Source of the DNA: Ganoderma boninense
Lineage: Eukaryota; Basidiomycota; Agaricomycetes; Polyporales; Polyporaceae
Length of the DNA stretch: 64,000 bases
NCBI GenBank assembly: GCA_002900995.3
Contig: CM035314.1
Location: 2,202,115-2,266,114 of the forward strand
Direction: 5' to 3'
Shown here: positions 1 to 11,093 of the stretch, in pieces
Position numbering within the stretch: position 1 is the stretch's first letter
Layout: each line of letters begins with the position of its first letter
The notes under the pieces: model-generated
What the model was told of the DNA's origin: nothing
The model's input: the letters and a program-made list of their open reading frames with translations, nothing else
Databases searched by the model: none
Position numbers and translations under genes: made by a program

Positions 1-38
1 GTACCACCGCATCCTAACAAGTCGTCCCCCATCCACAG

Positions 39-1019
39 ACCTGTCTATTGATCGTCTTCTCCAAGGGACCTTCCCGGAGGTCAGTCCTGCTCTCCCTGCG
101 TTCCTCCCATCCGTAGCCGCGCCGTAAGACGTGGCGTTGTCTTGTGCGTTCAATTAGCGCTAAATCACCGCTCCACCTTCCCCGCAACCCACACACCCAC
201 AGGTTTACGTCCCCACCGTGTTCGAGAACTACGTCGCTGATGTCGAGGTCGATGGCAAGCACGTTGAGCTCGCCCTCTGGGATACCGCCGGCCAGGAAGA
301 TTATGATCGTCTCCGTCCCCTCAGCTACCCCGACTCCCACGTCATCCTCATCTGTTTCGCCGTAGACTCGCCTGATTCGCTTGACAACGTACAGGAGAAG
401 GTGCGTTCCCTTCCCCCTTCTCTCGTTGCATCATTTCCCTGACGAATCTGTCTATGGTGCTTTCGCCGATGCAGTGGATTTCCGAGGTCATGCACTTCTG
501 CGCTGGGCTCCCCATCATCCTCGTCGGCTGCAAGAAGGATCTTCGGCGTGACCCCCGTGTGATTGAGGAGCTCCGGAAGACGAACCAGAGGCCAGTCACC
601 CCGAGGAGGTACGTTCTCCACCACTGCCGCCTCATTTCTATCCTTGTATGTGGTTGCGCGGCTAGACGGCGCTTGTTCACCTGATATAGGCCGCTCGGGC
701 GACGTGTAGCGTGCACATCCGTCCGGCTACTCTTGCGTGACCACTGACCACATCTGCTATTTTGATCCTCTTATCGTCCCTGCCGATTCTATTTATTTCC
801 TCTTTCCTCCCCAAACTTGTTCAAATGTTGATCTTCACGCGTTGTGCGTTCGTTTTACGGCAGGGCATGGCAGTCGCACAGAAGATCGGCGCGCGGCACT
901 ACCTGGAGTGCTCAGCCAAGTCGGGTGAGGGCGTCCGCGAGGTGTTCCAGTACGCGACCCGCGCGGCTCTTCTCAGCCGGCCCAGGGGCTCGAAGAAGAA
1001 CCACTGCATCGTGCTCTGA
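39..1019 (+). CDS. RHO1: Rho1-type small GTPase, 5' end outside the window
   Basis: Rho GTPase that would control cell-wall glucan synthesis, protein kinase C signalling and actin polarity at the plasma membrane. Visible exons are about 39-79, 203-400, 475-608 and 864-1019. They encode the end of the P-loop exon (TCLLIVFSK), the effector loop (YVPTVFENY), switch II ([17 protein letters not shown]), the base-recognition motif (GCKKD) and the ECSAKSG motif. The protein ends in the geranylgeranylation box CIVL. The first exons, including most of the P-loop, lie upstream of the window. Two conserved stretches are each out of frame by one missing base: in the SKGTFPE codons near 66-68, and in the VTPEEG codons near 603-608. 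The fourth exon follows a 255-base intron. Family assignment is very secure. Whether the frame breaks are real is not known. Confidence 0.93.
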
Positions 1020-2650
1020 GCACGACCCCGTCACGCCCGGCCGGCAACGCGGGGCGGGGCAGGCCAGGCCAGACCAGGAAGACCCGGATGATCTCGGAGT
1101 CGGAGAGAGGCGAGGATGGCAGGATGGACTGGACTAGTACTCGCAGGGAGAGAGGGAGGGAGGGAGACTGACTTGCAGACACAGAAACGGACAACGGACA
1201 CGGACTCGGCTGGCGACGGCGGCGTCTTCTGTCTCTCTCCACCCGTCCCCATTTTACCCGATCGTTCACCATGCCCTCGTAGACCGTAGACCGTGCGCCT
1301 GGAGCGAGGAATGAGGCCGTCGTCGTCGTCGTCGTCACTGCCGCCGCCACTATCAACATCATCTTGGCGTGGGTGGGCCGTGTGTGCTCCGGTCATCGCT
1401 GTTGCTGGCGGGTGGGCGCGTGCGTGCACCTTATGCTCCCACCCGCTGCTTGTCCCTGTCCCTCACCCTCCCTATTCGTTTGTCCGTTCGTTCATTCCTC
1501 CCGCCCTTCTTCAATGTCCTGGTCGCCTGTCTCCCCCTCTCCCCTCCCCCGTCGCGCCCGCCGTCCCCGTCCTGGTCCTGGTCCCGGTACCGTCCTCTGT
1601 CCTGTCTTGCCCATCCTGTACTGTTTTCACTCCGTCCTCGTCCTCTGCCACCCGTCCCTGTTCCCCGACACGCACACATACACACACTCACGGTAGCTGT
1701 TCGTAATACCCCCGTCTCCGTCTCCATCGTATCCGCGCGCGTGCGCACGCGTATACGTTCACGACTAGTTACTATCTATCGCCCACCCCCGCCCATCCGT
1801 TTTCGTTTTCGTTTTTTTCTCGCTCGCAATGACTGTTTCTGCCGCTCCTGATCCTGATTCCCGTCACATATCATATCCGTTTCTCTCGCTCGAGGAGTCT
1901 CTGCGTCGATGGGCCGTTTTGTCGGCGGTCGCGCTCGATGGTGCACCCTGATTCTGTCTGTGAGCTGTTTCTTTTTTGCAGTGCGCGTAGGGGGAGTGGT
2001 GGGGTTTGCGGGTTTGAGTGCGTGCGTGCGGCGGCACGCTCGCGGAGCCTGCGAGGCCCTCCGTGTCCTTCAATGATTCACCGCGCACTGTTTCTTCACT
2101 GCAGTCGGAGCTGGAGGAGTAGCAGGATGCGCTCAGTGGACCATGCTCGCCAGGCGTCGATACCGACGCGGACGACCCGACCGGTGTGGTTCCGTCGTGT
2201 TTCTGTTTGCAGTCTGGGCCCTGTGGATGGGCCGAGACTCGTCGCTTTTCATGTGCTTGCGCCTCGAAAGTCTTGGCTGACAAGTTGGCTTGGCTTAGCG
2301 CGGTCGTGTCGGTCCTCGGAGTTTAGATGGAGTTATGTAAGTCCCTTGTGCGTTCGAGGGAGGCAAGGGGAGGTGAGAGGATGGGTCTGTATTCGTGCCC
2401 TTCCGCGGCAGTCGCAGTCTACACGGACATCATGGGCGTGGACATGGACATGGTCACTTGGAGTTGGAGGTCGGGACTTTGGGGGGAGGGCGCCTGCGCG
2501 CTTTGTCACACGATGTTACTTGGACTCCAACTTCGCGCGTCACTGAGGCGAGCAGCCGTTTACCTGGTCGCAGCCACAGGTGAGTGTCAGCTCCATTCCG
2601 GGAATTGGGAGGAAGTCTCGCGAGGAATTCACATCGACTTCGCGTAGCCA
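1020..2650. other. 3' flank of RHO1, low-complexity intergenic DNA
   Basis: Pyrimidine-rich and simple-sequence DNA. There is a GTC triplet run near 1318-1336, CT-rich stretches at 1440-1660 and a short CA run near 1673-1692. Reading frames here are long only because of biased composition: the implied proteins are Arg/Ser/Pro-rich and have no domain. It probably includes the RHO1 3' UTR. I see no gene. Confidence 0.6.
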
Positions 2651-3741
2651 TGTCAAATAAACCAAAGTCGAAGGTTGAACGTTGACACGTCGTGCACAGG
2701 TCCATGGCCTGCCTCAGGTTCAACGTCCAGCGACTGCATCCTGATGCCTAGTCCTGCAATGAGTACTTCCAGAGTCCACTCACGCTGTATTTGCCTCATG
2801 ATGGCCCGCCGGAAGTTGTAAGAAGATTGACGCACGGGTACTTGTCGATTCACAAGGACCAGGACCTGTCCGGTGCGATCGTTCGTGAGCGCGGGTGAGT
2901 CCTCCTGTGCGTTATTGCGATGTATCTGTATCTGTATGTGTGTGGACAGCTGATGAAGGTTGATCCCTGAGCGCCGCACCATGATTCGCGGTGCCGCCGG
3001 GTTATTGGGAACGGTGACTGGAGGTGCGAGAACAGGAACCGGAGCAGCGGGGACTCGGTTCAGGCGACCGCTGTAGCCCTGTAGATGGGCTCGCGATCGG
3101 TGAGTAGGCGTGTAGTCGAAATCCGAGTATCACTGACCGTGCCAACGCTCGGGTGGGGCTCCGGGGCTGTACTTGTCCAGCAGACGTAGCGGTCATTTTC
3201 TGACATTGACTCGGGCCTGACGAGCGCCAGATTCATCTCCGGGAATCCAAGTAGCTCTGCTACTTGGAAAGGCTCGCTTGGCCATCCACCGGTCAGCGTG
3301 GTCATGCAGCAGGCGAAGGCTGTTCTCTCCCGGGGAGCGTCCTAGTAGGTGGGTTTGCTGCCATTTTGGTCTGCGCGGAAGTTGACATGCAACGACTCGT
3401 TTTCTGCCAGTTTGAGCCGAGAAGTCTAACCTTTTTACCTGACTTTCCACCACGGTACAAGCTGGTCTTGAGGTTGGATCAGCAGCATTTTCCCTGATCC
3501 GTCGCGGTTTGCTTTTGCTTTGTGATATCTATACAGGGCCTCTTCGGAACCCGAAGACGCGCAGATCTCCTTGGCCCGGTTGTTCTGCAAGATGAACAAC
3601 CCCCATCCTGCACCGCCTCCTACTAAACTTCTTGTAAGCGTGAGGTAAAGAAGTTTTATCCGCATTGACTCATAAGGCAGCCTGTTCCACCCAGGCATCC
3701 AACCTGAATCCCCTCCCCGCCACCCGAGCACGGCAATATCA
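2651..3741. other. Unassigned stretch with weak minus-strand reading frames
   Basis: Open minus-strand stretches at 2653-2982, 3060-3305 and 3435-3860 have mixed, non-repetitive amino-acid composition, so a small decayed or multi-exon minus-strand gene is possible. None shows a recognisable domain, and I could not connect them with convincing splice sites. The 3435-3860 stretch overlaps the first exon of the next plus-strand gene, which argues against it. Confidence 0.3.
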
Positions 3742-5070
3742 ATGTCCGACCGCTGGAACGTCATCTTCCAGAACTGCTGGTATGTCGGCAACAACTTCAA
3801 CTGCATCATGTATGGTGCGTATCCGTCAGCCCCTCCATACGCCTGGAGACGATATGACATGTAACCGTGCCCCCTGCACAGGAGCCGAGCTGGTGATGTA
3901 CGCCGAGACCGTCATGCTCATCCAGAATGCGCGCAAGGGCGCGCACGACCCCGTTCAAGTCCCGACGCGCACGATCACCGGCTGTTCCTGCTCCTCAGCA
4001 CGGGCCTCCTCTGCCTGATCACCGTCTACCTCTTCGCGCAGAACTTCTTCGGGGAGGAGATGTGGATCGTGCATGCAGGGTACCCGGGCGGGTCGGGCCT
4101 GTACTACGCGGACAACGCCGCGGTGTGGTACCAGACGATGGGCAGCGCCGCCTCGGTCGTCCTGAACTGGACGAGCGACGCGTTCCTGGTGAGACACTTT
4201 TGCTCCGCCCAATCTTTCCGGACGCAGGCTGACAGATTGCGATTGTGTCTTTGTGTCTTATGTCTTGTCCGGCTTCGTGTGCAGATATATCGCGTCTACA
4301 CCCTCTGGCAGCGGACCCTGTTCGTCATCGTCCTCCCGTCACTGCTCTACCTGGGCACCGTTGGTACGTTCTCAGTCATCCCCTTTCCCTTCACCTTCGA
4401 CACTGAAATTCCGGGCGCGGACTCACACACCCGTGCACAGCGCTCGGCATCATGACATGCTACTACTCCGGCCGTCCCGGGGGCGACTTCTTCGTCGGGC
4501 TCGCGCCGCGCATCGCCCTGGCGTACTCCGCGGTCGGGATCGCGCTGAACGTCCTCTGCTCGTCGCTCATCTGCGGCTACATCATCTACCACAGCTCCAA
4601 ATGCAGCTCACTTGGGGCAGGGCGCCCCGCCGCCGAACCGCGGCGCTCGCAACGCCATCAATATCGTCGTGGAGTCGATGCTGCCCTACACGCTCTTCGG
4701 GGTCGCGTACATCGCGCTGCTCGGGCTCAGCAGCCCGGTCGCGATTCTGTTCCTGTCGCTGTATGTGATGTTCACGGTGCGTCTCGGCATGCTGCGAGAG
4801 GGCCGGGATTCAGGTGTGGTATTGGGGTGCTGATTCGGATGGGTGGTTTGTGTCTAGTGCCTCTCGCCGCAGATGATCATGCTGCGCGTCCTGCTCGGGC
4901 GCGGGTGGAAGAATGACAGTCTGGCACAATCTGGGGGCACTGGATTGGTTCAGGAGGATGGCCGACGGTATTCAGTCGGTCAGCGTTACTCGGTCGGGCA
5001 ACAATACTCGGTCGGACGACGCTCTTCGGTGACCACGACGATCGAAATGAGTTTGGGCTATCCAGCATGA
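3742..5070 (+). CDS. Basidiomycete multi-pass (probably seven-helix) membrane protein
   Basis: Hydrophobic multi-helix protein of unknown function. Exons read about 3742-3814, 3883-4188, 4285-4363, 4440-4776 and 4873-5070, with short GT-AG introns. It begins MSDRWNVIFQNCWYVGNN. It carries helices around LFLLLSTGLLCLITVYLFAQ and LFVIVLPSLLYLGTV and one following LAYSAVGIALNVLCSSLI. A YRVY motif follows a splice junction, as YRCY does in the T1-T4 proteins downstream, so a distant relationship is possible. The cytoplasmic tail has three YSVG repeats near 4966-5022. The frame slips by one base near 3950, and by two successive bases near 4598-4613, where restoring an A and a T in short runs would give a KMQLTLG-like sequence. 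Such proteins are often compared with receptors in fungi, but no ligand can be assigned here. Confidence 0.72.
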
Positions 5071-5525
5071 GTTGGCGCGCACGGAGGTAATTGCATGACG
5101 ATAGTGAATAGTCACTTATTTGTCGTGCGGAGGACCGGAGAGAACGGGGTGCGTGGACTTTAGGATCGATTGGTGCGATTGGAAGATGAAGGAGTGGCTC
5201 GTGACGACCGGTCTCAAGAACTGTATATATATCATTTGTATTACTATTTTATACCGGTGAAGTGACAGAGGATGCGGGTCTTTTTCTATGCGAAGACCAA
5301 CCAATTGGACAGGTATGAAGAATGTACGAAGCTCATCATAGCTAGCCCGAAGAATAGAATAAAGAAGGCATAGCACCTGAATAGCACTATTCGGCGTTAA
5401 CCACGATGACGCAGATCGAGAGTACATACAAAGCAAAGCAACAAATACTACAGGCACACAATGCTCGGCTTGCATAGCGTCCTGGCCCGACATTCAACTA
5501 CTCGAGGCATCGTAATCAATGTCGG
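5071..5525. other. Intergenic DNA between convergent genes
   Basis: A+T-richer spacer between the convergent ends of the membrane-protein gene and the GtaA-like remnant. It presumably holds both 3' UTRs. No coding or RNA signal was recognised. Confidence 0.6.
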
Positions 5526-6660
5526 CTACATCTCGTACTCTGGCGGCGCCTCCGATCGTTGAGCATGGAACTGTTGCATCGCCCACCGCAAGTTCTCCAC
5601 CTCAGTCCGAAACCCCTGTACCTCTGTCATAGGCGGCGAGTTCCGGTCCACCGCGGTTTCCGTCCTCGATCCCATCCTCGTTCGTTCGTCGACACCGGGC
5701 AACGCGGCGACGACCGCCGGCGGGGAGGGGCGTTCCCTATGCACTGGCATCGATGATGGCGGCAGGACCTTTCGTCTGCCCGCGCCCTCCATATCTAATC
5801 GTCCGGCGAGGGGATAAGACGCGTCGCCAGAGCCTACTGTAGCCACCTGGGAGTATGTGAACGGGGTGGGGCGACGCGCGGGCAGCTGTCACGCTACCGC
5901 TTTGGACTTCCGATCTGTGCTTGTTCTTGGTGCCGCCTGCTCTGGCGACCTCTTTTTTGGAGGAAAAGGAAACCAACCATAGACATGGCAAGGGCGGCCA
6001 GGCCGCCGATTGAACCGCCGACGATCGCATGGATATTAGATGCACGGCTCGAACTTGATCTGCCGGTCGGCTGGCTACCGGAGTCGCTCACAGCAGAAAC
6101 AGAGATGGTTTTGTTGGGAAGACTAGGAGAGGGAGAGAAGCAGTTCGCGCGCTCAGAACTACGAGGATATATGTAGGGTACTTGATTTAACGTACGTGAG
6201 TGCGAGATGAGAGAACATGCTACCCAGCGAGGGGCTGCAAGGGAAGCAAGTATTAGACATGAGCTATGTCGCCAAAGGAATGTTTAACGCTGATGACGGG
6301 TCCAGACTCAGCTCACCTGGCGAAACCATTCTGCGCGATGCCTGTTGGGACGTTGTATCTTTCCGCAAACACGGAGCTTTGATTGAAGTTCGCGTGGTTG
6401 TGGATGCCTTGGATCAAGGTGTCCCGCACCGTGTCGTCAGACACGAGTGGCGAACGCAGGCGTAAGCAGCAGGAGAACTCAAGAAGTCAGCCTCCAGGTG
6501 CGGAGCGGAAAGGTCGCAGACCACTCATCGACATTTGCAATATGGTCGGCATCACTGTTGGCGGGCAAGCTGCTATTTTCCAAGCGACTGGCGAGACAAC
6601 CGCGAAGCAGTGGGGGCAGTGTAAGTACCTCCGAGTCTGCTTGCCGTCCTGCGTTGGATG
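5526..6660 (-). pseudogene. GtaA-like glutaminase (DUF1793 type), head-truncated, with C-terminal membrane anchor
   Basis: Only the C-terminal part is present. The minus strand from about 6570 to 6300 encodes DADHIANVDEW, then SDDTVRDTLIQGIHNHANFN and SVFAERYNVPTGIAQNGFA. This resembles the end of the GtaA catalytic region, where a DRYN...G...A pattern precedes SPAxGxMFxxLAL. The next exon reads SPSLGSMFSHLALT, followed by LPNKTISVSAV. A Ser-rich stalk, one membrane helix (AIVGGSIGGLAALAMSMVG) and a basic stop-transfer sequence follow. The tail has a helical segment (EVENLRWAMQQF) and ends SEAPPEYEM. Full GtaA proteins are around 700 residues. The divergent gene starting at 7033 leaves no room for the head, so this is a remnant or a misassembly. 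Frame slips occur near 5870-5915 and near 6450-6490. Family call rests on recalled motif resemblance. Confidence 0.5.
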
Positions 6661-7032
6661 CGGGTGCACTGTTCTTCACGCGGTATTACATGACAAGAGC
6701 TCCATGTATCGAATATGTGCGGTGCTGGGGTGGCTGCCGTGTGCGGACTGCTCTGTGAACGCAGGTGGAACCGCTCAAAAGTTGCTATATTCAAGTTAAT
6801 GCTTCTGCACCGGCTGTGGGCGCCTCTGAGTTCCATATGGACGGCACATGCCGAGAACACACGTCCCGTTATCCGAACTTGCCATTTGTTCCAGTGACGC
6901 AACACCCGCTGCCCCCAAGGCCCGGCTGACTGGGCTACTGTCTGCGTTCTGCACATTCTCAGGTCTCTCTCTACTACGTTGTCTGCTGGTCCCTTGGCCC
7001 ATCGGCCCATATATCCGTTTGATTGTTACCCC
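6661..7032. other. Spacer upstream of the 7033 gene
   Basis: This is where the missing N-terminal exons of the GtaA-like gene should continue, but no glutaminase-like coding was recognised on the minus strand. It contains the putative promoter of the plus-strand gene starting at 7033. No clear TATA element was identified. Confidence 0.45.
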
Positions 7033-9171
7033 ATGCACGACCCACCCAAGATATCAGTCGATCCAGGTACGTGCAGCAGTCTTCACTAATTGAAGGCAGC
7101 TCACCCACAACATGTTCAGACACACCCATCGTCGCCTATCACGACGCTATCTTAGCCTCTTGGGGCCCTAAAAGTGCTTTCCTCGTGACCACGCCGAACG
7201 CCAACTATGTCCCAGAAGTCGTGCAAGGGATTGTTACAGTCTGCCTGCGGGATGACGGCACGTTCGGCGAACACGATCCTATCCAATGGCCTCAAATGTT
7301 TGCATGGCAACATCCGTACCTCGCCGCTATCCCCAAGCGACCCACCGCCATGCCAGACGTCTTGCCCGCTTCCCGTCCTCACGCCAACATCTGGCAACAG
7401 CCAACCCCCGACGATTTCTTCGTACTCGACAGCCGTGCCCCCAGCTACGGTTCCCTACGCCCCCAGTTCCTCCAAGCGTTGCAACCTCTCATTGCCAAGA
7501 TGTCCGTTGATGTTCGTCAGTACACCCTCCATCCCCTTTGCACCGTCGACCTGTCAATCTTGCACCGTTACGAGATTGAACTCGCGATGGCGTGGCAAAG
7601 GCTGTGCCACACGCAGGCTACATACCGGGACCAGGTGCTTCAGCTGGGCGTCGTGCGCCGGTACTGGCTTTTATGCTCCGGCTTCATGACGTTCTATGAT
7701 CTCCTGGGTCGGGATCGCAGTCAGGGACAACTCGATTCCAGGATCGACCTTATGGGAGCCTGGACGTCTGAGCCGCGTGTGGCGCAGATGCTCTTTGCCA
7801 TAGGCGTCCCCGTGTGGCTGGTCCGCTTGCCCGTGATGCTTCCATCCGAGATCCGGGTCGCTAGACTCATGGGAATGGCGTCAACGGACGCTCTGTGTAC
7901 CGTCAAGTTTCATGGCGCTGAGCCGGTGTATCAGGGTCTCGTTGGCTCACGCCACTTACAGGCCACGTTCATGTCAGGCGAGCTTGCCTGCATGGCTGGA
8001 GGACGACGAGACCCGTGCGGATATCGAGACCTTTCTATTGTTCCTACGGCTACGATTTCTAACCCTAGTGAATATGTCGCGTTTTCTCGGCAAGACCAAC
8101 ATCGTACGACGGTCCCCTTTGGACAGATACGTCGGGGTACTTCATCTCAGCCTAGGTATCGACCTCTGCCATGTAAGTGTTTGTAGCTCACATGCATATG
8201 AGCAAAACAACCTTACGCGTGTTTCCCCAACCAGACCAAGGGCCATCACAACAACGTAGTCGCAAGGTGCATCCCTCCCAATATCGCGGTCGCGACAAGT
8301 TCCTCGAAGTCTCACATCCTTGGATGCCGGCACCCTTGGCGAGCTGGACGCGTTCCATGTGCGCTGTCGATCGGTCGGGCAAGGTCAGACCTGGACGCTG
8401 GGGGTACTGGATACCCGAGCCTGGACTTCTTCTCGGCCCAAAGGACCCGATGCGCCTGCAAAGATATGTCATGTCCTGGCTTCGAGCGCGGCCTCTTTGG
8501 CTGAGCGCGTTGCAGTCCCGCAGTGCCTGTGGGTCTCTGGACGCCGCACACAGAACCCAGGTCTGGAGAGACTTCCTCAACGGCGTAGAGGGCGACGACG
8601 CAAAATCCTTCACGAAGCACGGCAAGCGCGCCTACGAGATCAAGCATATTTTCTCCGAGGTCTTTTCCGAGCAGCGCCTCGAGCCAGACGCAGGCGGAGC
8701 GGCCGAGTGGCACGGCCTTCGTGTTAGCGAGGTCGACGACAGGATCGGCCCGCTCGTCATGTGGGAAGCTTTCGAACTCGGGTTCCGTTACGAGCTTTCG
8801 GCCCTGGACCACGCGTTGCGATTCGAGAGTCCTGCTCAGGAGTCGGAAAGGGCAGCGCGTTTGGCTCGTGTGTTCCCGGAGGAAAGCATGCTCCGGTACT
8901 GCGTCTTCCCGCCCCGGACTCTCGTAGCCTCAGCGCGCCCCTCCCTCATCACAGGATCCCTTCCCTCAACGCGCTCCGCGAGATACTACTGCTGTGGCCG
9001 TTCTGTCCTCCGGAGATCAAGAGAAGCGCCCCCTTGGACACATCGGCTTCCGAGCAGGCCATCGAGGATTTAGAGGTCGAGTTGGCCGCGTTTTATACTC
9101 AGACGTTCTTCGACGTGGCGGGGCGAGCGCCCCTTGTGCCCCATTGTTTTCCTGCCCATCTTATGCCGTAG
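7033..9171 (+). CDS. Agaricomycete-specific hypothetical protein
   Basis: Large soluble protein without a recognised catalytic domain. It resembles a family I recall only from Agaricomycetes as hypothetical proteins. The first exon (7033-7066, MHDPPKISVDP) is joined over a 53-base intron to an exon starting at 7120 (TPIVAYHDAILASWGP). Conserved-looking blocks are VVRRYWLLCSGFMTFYDLL, MGAWTSEPRVAQMLF followed by GVPVWLVR, WLEDDETRADIETFLLF, and GYWIPEPGLLLGPKDP followed by YVMSWLRARPLWL. The end is AFYTQTFFDVAGRAPLVPHC. A second intron lies about 8173-8234. The frame changes near 7975, near 8310 and near 8945. The last two fit a single missing base each; the first needs two missing bases or one extra. 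The name cannot go beyond hypothetical. Confidence 0.62.
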
Positions 9172-9312
9172 CAGTGTCGATGTTTCGCCTACAGTAGTGT
9201 TTGCTTGCGGCTGGGGCTTATAATCCGTGGTCTATTGAGCGTCCTTCCCGACACTATCCCTATCCCAATCGGCCACACAGAGGCGACATCCCGTTCAAGT
9301 AGCTGTGCACGA

Positions 9313-10391
9313 CTATTCGGCCTCGTAACGAAGATCATCCGACCACGACGCGTACAGCTCGACCTCCTTCGTGACCTTCGCGAGGTACTCCCCGACGTAT
9401 TGGTTCGCGTCTTTGCCAAGCAGCAGTCTGAGCGGCGGGTCCGGCAGCTGGCTCAGCTCGTAGATCTTCTGGACGCCCTTTGCGGGATCGCTCCACCGAG
9501 CCTTCATCGCTTCCTTGTCCACTCCGTCGCTGAAGTGCTTGCGCATGAGGGTGGCCGGTGTCGTTGCGTCGCTAGCATAAGCGGGGTGTTGAGGGAGCAT
9601 CTCGAGCTTTTGGAAGATTTCCGTGACGAAGCCACCCGGGAGTACGGAGGAGATCTGGAGACGACAGAGAAATGGGATCAGCCCCCCCGGGTACTACGCC
9701 TCGACATTCAACACCGTTTATCGGGCTGACCTTGATGTTCCACGAAGGGTCCAGCTCCATGCTCAGCGTCTCCGTGAGCCCTTCGAGTGCTGCGAATCAA
9801 GAGAGCGATGAGTGTCACAGCACCTTTCTACATGACGCCAGCCGTCATACTCACCATGTTTCGCAGCACCATAGAAGCCCATAGCCGGCACCGCTGCCAG
9901 ACCCACGGTCGCGCTGTTCTGGATGAGCCTTCCCCCGCGCGGGCTGTTCTCGTCCCGGAAGAACCGCACGGCCTCCTGCGAGACGTGCGCCGCGCCCCAG
10001 AAGATGACATCGAACAGCGCGCGGGCGGGCTCATCAGGGACAGCCTCCACCTCACCCGCGAAGGCGTACCCGGCGTTGTTGAAGACCACGTCGATCCGGC
10101 CGAAGGTTGTCTTGGCTTTCGCGAAGGCGTCCTTGATCTCGTCCGGCTTAGAGACGTCGAGGCGGAGGACGAGGAGCTGCTTGGGGGTGTACTGGGCAGC
10201 GAATTCGTTCAGGACTTCGGGCTGCGGAGCGTCGCGACGACGCGGTCGCCGTGCGCGAGCGCGCACCGCGCCATCTCGAGGCCGAAGCCTGAGGATGCTC
10301 CAGTGACTGTGAAGATGGTTCGCTGTGAGTTCGCTTTTCAAGTCGTACCACAAATGATGGGCCTACTGAACCAAACGCGAGCAGAGGACAT
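9313..10391 (-). CDS. Short-chain dehydrogenase/reductase, copy A
   Basis: Classical SDR that would use NAD(P)(H) to oxidise or reduce an alcohol/carbonyl pair; substrate unknown. The first exon (10391-10367) encodes MSSARVWF, followed by a 60-base intron. Later motifs are the dinucleotide loop TGASSGFG, LDVSKPDE, VVFNNAGYA, the catalytic Ser in IQNSATVG and the catalytic Tyr/Lys in FYGAAKH. The C-terminal exon (about 9600-9313) ends DDLRYEAE. About four exons match copies B and C, which marks a tandem duplicate. The frame breaks once near 10217-10230, where the codons for RKPEVL in copy B have lost one base. Otherwise the copy is complete. It converges with the gene ending at 9171. Confidence 0.85.
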
Positions 10392-11093
10392 CGAGGATTG
10401 TCAGGAATACGGATTAACGAGGAGGACTTCAAGTTCGTGGGCACATCCTTGGGACCCGCATCGGCCTTTATATCGACTGTCGACTAAGGTGAGTGTCTGT
10501 GGATGCAATTGATCAGCGTCAGCCGAGCCATAGACGTGCAGAAATGAACTGACGAGGGCTTTCGGCTTCGTGTGGGTAGTTTTGCGGAGTCACGCAAGCG
10601 CTGATGTGAGCAACCCCGACCGGACACGGATTTCGAGTTCAAAAAGCCTCCGTGCTCTGCATATCCAGTCAAGTGAGTCCCTTCATATTTTCCGACAGGG
10701 CTATCTCCCTCTCACGCGGTCGTAAGCTGTCTATGTGAGTGCGGTCCATGATTGGAGTGGTTGCCAGGCACCGAGTCGACCATGTCCGACCGGGCTTTCC
10801 TCCCTTGTCTCCAGGGCGCTCTTTCTGGCCTTTGGTTCTTTGGCGATGTCTCGAGCTCATTTGGCGCACAGTATGCTCAGTTGTGATCTCACTTATTCCA
10901 GATACTCATTGTTCTTCAACCCTGGCATAGACGTCGACATGTGCTTCTCCACTGCCTTGGGAGGCTCCCGACAACGACTCGGGCAAACCCCACATACCCC
11001 AGCCAGACCTGAAGATCAGTCAACATTTGCCGGATAAATCAAAACACACAACCACAAAGTTAGAGCTACGACCATCCCTACTATAATCTCATG
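10392..11093. other. Intergenic DNA between SDR copies A and B
   Basis: About 700 bases holding the upstream region of copy A and the 3' flank of copy B. Short plus-strand frames around 10735-11037 have no recognisable product. No repeat shared with the other SDR spacers was evident by eye. Confidence 0.55.

Noticed and set aside
1293..1851. Plus-strand open frames of 110-160 codons downstream of RHO1
   Set aside because: Composed of Pro/Ser/Arg/His-rich simple sequence from a pyrimidine-rich stretch, with no domain and no splice context.
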